Origin: an uncultured Porphyromonadaceae bacterium
Lineage (GTDB): Bacteria; Bacteroidota; Bacteroidia; Bacteroidales; Muribaculaceae
Reading direction: 5' to 3'
DNA length: 8,800 bases
Assembly (NCBI GenBank): GCA_902493335.1
Contig: CABUPJ010000064.1
Coordinates: 1-8,800, forward strand
Numbering within the stretch: the first letter of the stretch is position 1; every line of letters starts with the position of its first letter. The translations under genes and the position numbers were made by a program. Below the pieces are notes generated by a model. The model made no database searches and had not been told where the DNA came from. It saw only the letters and a program-made list of their open reading frames with translations. Positions 1 to 5,348 of the stretch are shown piece by piece.

Positions 1-291
1 GGAGATGGTGTGGTTCTGACCGTCATAATAGATCTTGCTCAGATAAAGGCCGTTGTGACCGCTGATGGCGTGGTATTCTGTCACGCCTGCCATGTCGATG
101 TCGGCAGTCTGGACGAAATAGACCTTTATGTCCTGTCCCGAGACATAATTGTAGGCCTCGATTAAATCGGCCGCTGATGTGATGAGATATGGCTCGGTCT
201 CAGTGCCTTTGCCTTGAAGCTCGGCCGAAACCGAAAATGAAGGCAATACAAACAACGAGGCCAACGCCATGTTGCGCAGTAGTTTGTTCAT
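1..291 (-). CDS. Secreted protein, N-terminal 97 residues (gene runs off the left edge)
   Basis: Reading the minus strand from an ATG at 291 gives 97 open codons to the window edge, so only the N-terminus is present. Residues 1-23 are a typical signal peptide: MNKLLRN, then a hydrophobic run ALASLFVLPSF, then SVSA before a probable cleavage site. The mature part starts ELQGKGTETEPYLITSAADL, which matches the 'GtGteadPYlIstaadL' opening common in Bacteroidetes surface and GLUG-type repeat proteins. It continues with a beta-rich pattern (VYFVQTADIDMAG, then YYDGQNHTIS). In such proteins this segment opens a beta-helix or adhesin-like repeat region, but the repeats themselves would lie outside the window. 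A cell-surface or exported role is likely; the substrate or partner cannot be told. There is no Shine-Dalgarno sequence before the ATG. The upstream leader is unusually long if the promoter at 519-526 is its own. Confidence 0.8.
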   Translation of the reverse strand, partial: MNKLLRNMALASLFVLPSFSVSAELQGKGTETEPYLITSAADLIEAYNYVSGQDIKVYFVQTADIDMAGVTEYHAISGHNGLYLSKIYYDGQNHTIS

Positions 292-518
292 AAAGTTGAT
301 TTTAGGTATTAATAAATAATTGTATATTGATAGTTTGCAGTTGTTTTGAAGATAAATTTAAATTGTCTGAGCGATGATTAATTGCAAAAGAATGGTATAC
401 TTGAATGTATCGGTTTTGAAGCGAAGTCAGGTATAAAATGCTCCGCAAGTTGTTTCAATCAATAATTGTAGGTCTGTGGTGAACTGTCTGTCACGGCATT
501 AGTAACAATATCTGCCTG
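292..518 (-). other. Long AT-rich leader between promoter and partial secreted gene
   Basis: About 225 bases separate the -7 element at 519-526 from the ATG at 291. I found no ORF longer than about 20 codons in it on either strand, no convincing hairpin with a T-run and no second TAnnTTTG element on the minus strand. If the promoter call is right, the transcript carries a 5' leader of roughly 220 nt. This could hold regulatory structure, but I recognise no riboswitch. Confidence 0.35.
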
Positions 519-526
519 CAAAGGTA
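519..526 (-). promoter_or_regulatory. Bacteroidetes -7 promoter element for the partial secreted gene
   Basis: The plus strand reads CAAAGGTA, so the minus strand reads TACCTTTG, an exact fit to TAnnTTTG. It sits in an AT-rich intergenic stretch directly behind the MFS terminator and points toward the partial gene ending at 291. I see no TTTG -33 element at the usual 19-21 base spacing. Confidence 0.55.
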
Positions 527-606
527 ATTATTATTATTTAATAAAAAATTAATTTATGTAAAAAAATAAGTTTTGAGATAAAAACACATCATTTCATACC
601 GAAATG

Positions 607-642
607 AAAACGGACGCTGCCGGTTATGCGGCAGCGCCCGTT
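607..642 (-). terminator. Rho-independent terminator of the MFS gene
   Basis: The arms at 609-622 and 629-642 pair over 14 positions around a 6-base loop. In the minus-strand RNA the only non-Watson-Crick position is a G-U wobble; on the plus strand it would be an A-C mismatch, so the hairpin is built for the minus strand. A run of four U (610-607), then CAUUU, follows. It starts 25 bases after the MFS stop codon. Confidence 0.8.
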
Positions 643-667
643 AAAAGGTATTGGTTGAAATCGGTTG

Positions 668-2080
668 TTATTCTTCAGCCGATTCAGCTTCTGCGGCGAG
701 GACATCCGCGTTCTTCTTGACGTTGGGTGCTTCGAGGCCGTAGTTGTGTCGGCTGTTAAGCACTTTGAGCCATACGCCGAAGATGATGGCCAGCACGCCG
801 AACGACGCGAAGATGAGCATCGGCACGCGGTAGCCGCCGGTGGCGTCGAGTGTCTCGCCGATAAGCAGGGGCACGAGGCAGAGACCGATGTTCTGAATCC
901 AGAAGATAAGGCAGTAGGCCGAGCCGAGAATATTGGCGTCGATGATCTTGGGCACTGAGGGCCAGAGAGCCGCCGGCACAAGCGAGAACGAGACGCCGAG
1001 GACGAGGATGAGCGTTACGGCGAGCCATACCTGAGGTACGGCGGGAAGCAGGAAGGCGAACCCGAGGTGGCAGCAGGTCATGATGACTGCGCCGATGATG
1101 AGCATTGTCGCACCTTTGCCCTTATAGTCAAGGAACGCGCCGAGGAAGGGGGTGAGCACCATCGCCAGGATGGGGAAGACGCTGAACAGGCGCGAGGCTG
1201 TCTCGGCGCTGACATTGAGAGTCTCCTGGACGTAGTTGGGCGCATAGCGCTGGAAGGGGAATATGCCGCTGTAATAAAGCACGCAGAGCAGGGCGACGAG
1301 CCAGAACATCTTGCTTGAGAATATCTTGCCGAGGTCCGAGATATGGAATTCTTCGTCCGAGGCTTCGGCGCCTTTGGCTTTGCCTTCGGCGGCAAGCTCG
1401 CGGTCGAGCTTGGTGTCCATGACCGAGAAGACGACATAGCAGAGCAGGCCGATGACGAGCAGGGCGGTGCAGAATGCCAGAGGCGCGAGCACCGACTGGT
1501 CGAATTTGTTTGAAATCAGCGGCGAAATCCACATCGTGGCGAATACGCCGAGGCGGGCTATCGACATCTCGACACCCATGGCAAGCGCCATCTCTTTGCC
1601 TTCAAACCATTTGGCGATAGCCTTTGAGACCGTCGTGCCTGCCATCTCGCAGCCACAGCCGAAAATCATGAAGCCGAGCGACGCCATCTTGGCGCTGCCG
1701 GGGAACGAAACCCACCACGAATCAAGCCAGAGACAAAGCTCGGTCGAGGCAAACCAGTCGCTGACGCCGACCAGCTTGATCGAGGCGCCGATGACCATGA
1801 GCGATGCCGACAGGATGCCTGTGAAGCGTATGCCCATTTTGTCGAGGATGATTCCGGCAAAAATCAGGAAGAAAAAGAAGACGTTGAGAAAATATTCCGA
1901 CGCGGCGTAGGTGCCGAAAGCGGCGCTGTCCCAATGGAGTTTCTCCTCAAGCAGTGATTTCAGCGGCGACATGACGTCGACAAACATGTAGGCAAAGAAC
2001 ATCATCGAAGCGATGAGTATCAGAGCCGTCCAGCGAGCCCAAGCCTTGTCGTTGAGCGCTTTTTGAATCTGTTCTTTCAT
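668..2080 (-). CDS. Major facilitator superfamily transporter, MFSD1-like
   Basis: This is a 470-residue inner-membrane transporter with about twelve hydrophobic segments in two halves. A hydrophilic central loop (about residues 222-257, rich in K, E and A) separates them. MFS motif A is visible after TM2 as GIILDKMGIRFTG (residues 76-88) and in the second half as GAFLDYKGKG (314-323). The late segment WPSVPKIIDANILGSAYCLI and the following QNIGL (373-400) resembles the eukaryotic MFSD1 group, whose animal member moves dipeptides; that likeness is from memory and does not fix the substrate. An upstream in-frame ATG exists at 2125, but it lies inside the promoter element, so the ATG at 2080 (MKEQIQKAL) is preferred. 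There is no Shine-Dalgarno sequence. The gene is monocistronic, with its own terminator, and divergent from the AI-2E gene. Confidence 0.9.
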   Translation of the reverse strand: MKEQIQKALNDKAWARWTALILIASMMFFAYMFVDVMSPLKSLLEEKLHWDSAAFGTYAASEYFLNVFFFFLIFAGIILDKMGIRFTGILSASLMVIGASIKLVGVSDWFASTELCLWLDSWWVSFPGSAKMASLGFMIFGCGCEMAGTTVSKAIAKWFEGKEMALAMGVEMSIARLGVFATMWISPLISNKFDQSVLAPLAFCTALLVIGLLCYVVFSVMDTKLDRELAAEGKAKGAEASDEEFHISDLGKIFSSKMFWLVALLCVLYYSGIFPFQRYAPNYVQETLNVSAETASRLFSVFPILAMVLTPFLGAFLDYKGKGATMLIIGAVIMTCCHLGFAFLLPAVPQVWLAVTLILVLGVSFSLVPAALWPSVPKIIDANILGSAYCLIFWIQNIGLCLVPLLIGETLDATGGYRVPMLIFASFGVLAIIFGVWLKVLNSRHNYGLEAPNVKKNADVLAAEAESAEE

Positions 2081-2122
2081 TTGTGGTAATGATTGTTTTT
2101 TGTTTTTCAGAATTATTGTGCG

Positions 2123-2130
2123 CAAAATTA
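2123..2130 (-). promoter_or_regulatory. -7 promoter element of the MFS gene
   Basis: The plus strand reads CAAAATTA, so the minus strand reads TAATTTTG (TAnnTTTG). The predicted start of transcription near 2116 leaves a leader of about 36 nt before the ATG at 2080. A TTTG lies upstream on the minus strand (2158-2155), but 24 bases away, wider than the usual 19-21. The element overlaps the upstream half of the opposing AI-2E promoter. Confidence 0.65.
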
Positions 2131-2142
2131 ATGTAAAAACAT

Positions 2143-2150
2143 TAACTTTG
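2143..2150 (+). promoter_or_regulatory. -7 promoter element of the AI-2E family gene
   Basis: TAACTTTG fits TAnnTTTG. Transcription starting near 2157 would give a leader of about 27 nt before the ATG at 2184, and would exclude the upstream in-frame ATG at 2100. Its -33 region would lie at about 2119-2122, touching the opposing MFS -7 element. Confidence 0.6.
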
Positions 2151-2183
2151 AAAACAAAAAGAGACCAAAAACATAAAACCGCA

Positions 2184-3380
2184 ATGCAAAATGATTTGAA
2201 AGGCGCAATGCCGGCGGCGAATCAGGGTGAAAACACCTCCCGCCGTCCGTTCTCGCGTCCGTTTACATTCGACCGCGTCGTCCGTCTGTTGATAACGATT
2301 GCCACGCTTTTCTGTGCCGTCTGGCTTGTCGATGTCCTCAAGTCGGTGCTTCTGCCATTCTGTGTGGCGTGGCTTATCGCCTATATGCTCGAGCCGTTCG
2401 TGCAGTATAACCGGCGGCTGCTCAGAGTTCGCTCGCGCCTGCTGCCGATATTCATGACCCTGTTCGAGACCATACTGATCCTGGTCGTTATCTGCATCTT
2501 CTTCGTCCCGGCGGTTATAGACGAGATGCATCAGGTCGCGCAGTTCATACGACGTTATGCCGAGACTTCGGGACAGATAGCGTTTATACCCGAGGCGTTT
2601 CACGACTATCTCAAGCGCACGATTGACTTCAAGTCGCTCTCCGAGCAGATGACGAGTCAGGACATACAGAACCTCTTTGACATCGCCGTCCGTTTTGTCA
2701 GCGGCGGCCTCGACTTTGTCCTCGGCCTGTTCAACTGGTTTATCATCGTGCTTTATGTCGTCTTTATCATGCTCGACTACGAACGGCTTCTGCGGGGCTT
2801 CAAACGCATGGTGCCTCCGAAATACCGCTCGGGCGCCTACCGTATCGGCAACGACGTCAAAAACAGCATGAACCATTACTTCCGCGGTCAGGCACTCGTG
2901 GCGCTCTGTGTCGGGGTGCTCTTCAGCATCGGTTTTATCATCGTCGGGCTGCCGCTCGCCGTCGTGCTCGGTCTGTTTATCGGGCTGCTCAACATGGTGC
3001 CTTATCTCCAGCTCATATCCATCGTACCGACGACGCTGCTCTGCCTCGTCTACAGCGCTGACTCCAACGTCGATTTCTGGACCATATGGTGGTCGTGTAT
3101 GGCCGTATATATTATAGTACAATGTATTCAGGACCTCTTTCTCACTCCTAAGATCATGGGTAAGGCGATGGGACTCAATCCGGCCATCATCCTGCTGTCG
3201 CTTTCGGTCTGGGGTACCCTGCTCGGGTTTATCGGACTTATTATCGCCCTGCCGTTGACAACATTGCTCCTGGCGTATTACAACCAGTATATCATCAACC
3301 GCGAGGACGGCGAGACGCCCGACGAGCATCTCGAAGACTCGGCCGCTCTCAAAGACATGACCGACTCTCCGGCCGACTGA
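2184..3380 (+). CDS. AI-2E / PerM family membrane protein
   Basis: This is a 398-residue polytopic inner-membrane protein of the AI-2E transporter family (PF01594, also called PerM/TqsA/YdiK-like). Hydrophobic segments occur at about residues 32-70 (two), 88-112, 176-198, 236-262, 262-290, 300-315 and 332-366. A long amphipathic region (113-170) follows the third segment, as usual in this family. The family signatures are GLLNMVPYLQ (267-276) and QDLFLTPKIMG...GLNPAIILLS (316-339), then a G-rich helix ending ALPLTTLLLAYY. The C-terminal tail (372-398) is acidic and soluble. Members have been linked to autoinducer-2 export, Na+/H+ antiport and permease roles, so the substrate here is open. The start is set by the promoter at 2143-2150; an ATG at 2208 is an alternative, and the one at 2100 would precede transcription. 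Confidence 0.9.
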   Translation: MQNDLKGAMPAANQGENTSRRPFSRPFTFDRVVRLLITIATLFCAVWLVDVLKSVLLPFCVAWLIAYMLEPFVQYNRRLLRVRSRLLPIFMTLFETILILVVICIFFVPAVIDEMHQVAQFIRRYAETSGQIAFIPEAFHDYLKRTIDFKSLSEQMTSQDIQNLFDIAVRFVSGGLDFVLGLFNWFIIVLYVVFIMLDYERLLRGFKRMVPPKYRSGAYRIGNDVKNSMNHYFRGQALVALCVGVLFSIGFIIVGLPLAVVLGLFIGLLNMVPYLQLISIVPTTLLCLVYSADSNVDFWTIWWSCMAVYIIVQCIQDLFLTPKIMGKAMGLNPAIILLSLSVWGTLLGFIGLIIALPLTTLLLAYYNQYIINREDGETPDEHLEDSAALKDMTDSPAD

Positions 3381-3409
3381 CAGATGTTGTTGTCCCGGCC
3401 ATAATAAAT

Positions 3410-3446
3410 AATAAAAGAGCTGTCCCGTCGGGACAGCTCTTTTATT
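3410..3446. terminator. Symmetric bidirectional terminator shared by the AI-2E and ferredoxin genes
   Basis: The arms at 3410-3426 and 3430-3446 are perfectly complementary over 17 bases with a 3-base loop (GTC). Each arm has a GC-rich core (GAGCTGTCCC) and an A/T-rich outer part, so both strands give a stem ending in TTTTATT. It lies 29 bases after the AI-2E stop and 25 bases after the ferredoxin stop on the other strand, so it can end both convergent transcripts. Confidence 0.93.
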
Positions 3447-3471
3447 TGATCTGTGCTTGAATCGAGTGGAA

Positions 3472-3642
3472 TTATTCGCCCGGTTCGATAGCGCCGCTGG
3501 GGCAAACTTCTGCGCATGAGCCGCATTCGATGCAAGTGTCGGGGTCGATGTGGTAGATTTCGCCTTCAGAGATTGCTTCGACGGGGCAGACGGGAAGACA
3601 TGTTCCACAAGCCACGCATCTGTCGGTAATTACGTAAGCCAT
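3472..3642 (-). CDS. Small 2[4Fe-4S] ferredoxin
   Basis: This 56-residue cytoplasmic electron carrier starts MAYVITDRCVACGTC and ends EPGE. It has two complete cluster-binding motifs of the form CxxCxxCxxxCP: Cys9, 12, 15 and 19 followed by Pro20, and Cys37, 40, 43 and 47 followed by Pro48. By family rule each motif gives three ligands to one cluster and the fourth to the other. The length and internal symmetry match clostridial-type bacterial ferredoxins of anaerobes. A likely role is to carry electrons for oxidoreductases such as pyruvate:ferredoxin oxidoreductase, but no partner gene is adjacent and it stands alone with its own promoter and terminator. There is no Shine-Dalgarno sequence before the ATG at 3642. 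No sign of truncation is seen. Confidence 0.97.
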   Translation of the reverse strand: MAYVITDRCVACGTCLPVCPVEAISEGEIYHIDPDTCIECGSCAEVCPSGAIEPGE

Positions 3643-3691
3643 TGTTAGTGAATTTTGAAGATTAATATAGATTTCTGTTTATTTATCGCTG

Positions 3692-3699
3692 CAAATTTA
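3692..3699 (-). promoter_or_regulatory. -7 promoter element of the ferredoxin gene
   Basis: The plus strand reads CAAATTTA, giving TAAATTTG on the minus strand. The leader to the ATG at 3642 would be about 43 nt. No TTTG is seen at the -33 position. Confidence 0.6.
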
Positions 3700-3817
3700 A
3701 TGCTTTATTTTTAAATACCATCCCCTCGGCATTTAAAAAAACGCCCCCGGGAGTTAAAATATAAATCATCAGAAGCTTACCGCACGGTTGTCGTCGGCTT
3801 GACCGGCGGGAATGTCA

Positions 3818-4429
3818 TTATTTTATAGCCTGTTCAACTTGTATTCGCCAAAGTGTGTCATATGGCACGCAGGGTGTTTCTTTATAGATTTTTGTTTCGG
3901 CTTCCGATAATCCTGTTGTATCGCCATTATCCATCATTATTTTTGTGAGATGGCAGATACTGTCGAATGAAGCCATAAAATCGTATCTAAGTTCTACGAC
4001 ATAGTCGCCGTTCTTGCTTCTGACGAATTTACGGGGAGAATAATAAGACGGCTCGTCAGGAATTTTTTCAATTACCAACGGACGAGGGTTATTGAAATAG
4101 CCGGATATTACCAAGCCGCATTTAGGTGTCAGAGTAATTGTATCGAAAGAACTATTTACCTCATAGTTGCCTGATTCGAGGGATGTTTAATGTTGATTGT
4201 ATACATAAACTTTCCCTCCTGAACCAAGACGATGGTTCGGGTATAGTGTGAGCATACTGTAACGCGGCATGTTGATGTTAGGTATTTCATTCCATCGCCC
4301 ATACATCTCTATGCCGGTGTAATGATTCCCGGAATTCCTTATCATATTTTTCTCTAAAGCTTCAGACTTCTGACCACATATCAGCAAAGCCGAGAGCACT
4401 GAAAGTATTACAATCAAAATTCTATTCAT
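3818..4429 (-). pseudogene. Small exported protein of unknown function, split by an in-frame TAA
   Basis: From an ATG at 4429 the frame encodes 80 residues to a TAA at 4187-4189. The same frame then stays open for 122 more codons to the TAA at 3818. The first part has a signal peptide (MNRILIVILSVLSALLICG, then KSEA) and the segment RWNEIPNI...LTLYPNHRLG. The second part runs on directly as TSLESGNYEVNSSFDTITLT, a beta-strand pattern that reads like the natural continuation of a small beta-barrel or lipocalin-like domain. I do not recognise the family. The second half has no plausible start of its own: the first ATG is far inside and the earliest alternative start is a TTG at 4114 without a ribosome site. 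Two 60-base samples are about 40-43% GC, against about 73% in a sample of the kinase gene next door, so the gene may be acquired or relaxed. It follows the kinase by 15 bases and is probably co-transcribed. Confidence 0.7.
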
Positions 4430-4444
4430 GGCTATCGTTTATTC

Positions 4445-5218
4445 TCAGTACTTTCTTGTGGGGTGGAGGAGGCGTTTGCGGCGGCGACGGGCGTTGTCGA
4501 AGCGGTGTTTGGCCGTCAGGGCGTCGGCGGCGAAGGCGTCGGGGTCGAGGCCGCAGACTTCGGCATAGCTGCGGGCGACATATTCGAAGAGGTCAAGCCG
4601 GCGAGTAAATCTGACGATGTTTGCGATGCATGCGTCGAGCGGAGGGCGTCCGTCGGTGAAGTCCATGCGGTTGGTGTCAATCACCGAGAACGAGTAGCTG
4701 CCGTCGGGCTCGGCGCGATAGATGGTGTTAGTCGAGTTAAGGTCGTGATGGAGCACTCCGGCTTCGTGAAGCCGGGCGGCGAAGGCGGCGAAGGCGCGGG
4801 CGAGCGGGCGGTCGAACTCAGTGGCGTCGTTCAGGGGACCGCGTATGGCCTTGAAGTCGGTGGGACGGGATATGAAGTAGCAGTCTCTGACGAGTCGCCC
4901 GCTCTTTATCTCGATGAAGGCCAGGGGTTCGGGGGTGTCGATGCCGCGGGCGAGCAGTTCAAGGCCGTTATGATAGGCGCGACTGGCTTTAGTGGTCCTG
5001 AAAAAGGTGTAGATGAGGCGTTTGATGCCTTTCAGGCGATGAAAACGCTTGACTATGACTTCTGGAACCGATGCAGAGTCGACTGTGAAGCGCCTGATGG
5101 TGTTGCGCTTTTCAAATATAAGTGTGCCGCCGGCGAATCTGTCGGGCAGCGCTTCGACGAAGTCGCATAACGCTCTGTCGTCGCGATAGTTTTCGTTGAT
5201 AGTTATTTCCTTATACAT
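4445..5218 (-). CDS. WaaP/Kdo-kinase-like protein kinase-fold enzyme (LPS kinase family)
   Basis: The 257-residue cytoplasmic protein has the kinase-fold signatures of the lipopolysaccharide kinase (Kdo/WaaP, InaA) group. VIVKRF (54-59) carries the probable ATP-binding Lys57. ASRAYHNGLELLARGIDTPE (78-97) is the helix and strand typical of this group. HHDLNSTN (157-164) is the catalytic loop, with Asp159 as presumed base and Asn164 as metal ligand. VIDTNRMDF (179-187) replaces the DFG motif, with Asp181 as metal ligand. The tail ends in a very basic patch (ARRRRKRLL, 243-251) that could hold it to the membrane. In Gram-negatives this family phosphorylates Kdo or heptose of the lipid A core; that role here is inference, because no other LPS gene is in the window. 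The start at 5218 lies only 7 bases from a -7 element, so the mRNA may be leaderless. The exported-protein gene follows after 15 bases. Confidence 0.85.
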   Translation of the reverse strand: MYKEITINENYRDDRALCDFVEALPDRFAGGTLIFEKRNTIRRFTVDSASVPEVIVKRFHRLKGIKRLIYTFFRTTKASRAYHNGLELLARGIDTPEPLAFIEIKSGRLVRDCYFISRPTDFKAIRGPLNDATEFDRPLARAFAAFAARLHEAGVLHHDLNSTNTIYRAEPDGSYSFSVIDTNRMDFTDGRPPLDACIANIVRFTRRLDLFEYVARSYAEVCGLDPDAFAADALTAKHRFDNARRRRKRLLHPTRKY

Positions 5219-5225
5219 TTTACTG

Positions 5226-5233
5226 CAAAAATA
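5226..5233 (-). promoter_or_regulatory. -7 promoter element of the kinase unit, next to the start codon
   Basis: The plus strand reads CAAAAATA, so the minus strand reads TATTTTTG (TAnnTTTG). Only seven bases lie between its final G (5226) and the A of the ATG (5218), so transcription would begin at or within a few bases of the start codon. No -33 TTTG is seen at normal spacing. Confidence 0.5.
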
Positions 5234-5262
5234 ATAAATTTTTCAGTTCTGCGGCTGAATAG

Positions 5263-5294
5263 TTTGCTTGAATGAAATTAAAGGCGTACATTTG
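5263..5294 (+). promoter_or_regulatory. Consensus Bacteroidetes promoter of the GHL10 gene
   Basis: TTTG at 5263-5266 and TACATTTG at 5287-5294 are separated by 20 bases, an exact fit to TTTG-N19-21-TAnnTTTG. It is the best promoter in the window. A start near 5300 gives a leader of about 48 nt, which contains the 14-base motif at 5323-5336. Confidence 0.85.
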
Positions 5295-5322
5295 TAAAAT
5301 ATTTAAAACCAATTGTTAAAAC

Positions 5323-5336
5323 TTAAAATTTGTTAA
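5323..5336 (+). repeat. 14-base leader motif TTAAAATTTGTTAA, copy 1
   Basis: The same 14 bases occur at 8383-8396. Here the motif ends 12 bases before the ATG of the large hydrolase gene and runs into AAGGGA (5335-5340), a weak Shine-Dalgarno-like stretch 8 bases before the start. Confidence 0.5.
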
Positions 5337-5348
5337 GGGAATTATTTC

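Noticed and set aside
374..436. 20-codon plus-strand ORF in the left intergenic region
   Set aside because: Very short, no promoter or leader signal on that strand and no recognisable sequence.
2100..2183. N-terminal extension of the AI-2E protein from an ATG at 2100
   Set aside because: The -7 element at 2143-2150 would place the transcript start after this codon, and the extra residues are lysine-rich with no family match.
2142..3608. Long minus-strand open frame (488 codons) across the AI-2E and ferredoxin genes
   Set aside because: It is antisense to a clear AI-2E gene, runs through the shared terminator and overlaps the ferredoxin in another frame. The product is low-complexity and charged with no recognisable domain; it is a shadow of GC-rich codon use.
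3735..3760. Possible terminator for the split exported-protein gene (T7 run after a GC-rich stretch on the minus strand)
   Set aside because: CTCCCGGGGGCG cannot form a stem with a loop of normal size, so there is only a T-run without a hairpin.
4463..5170. Plus-strand open frame of 235 codons opposite the kinase gene
   Set aside because: The product is rich in G, V and E without domain features, while the opposite strand has clear kinase-fold motifs.
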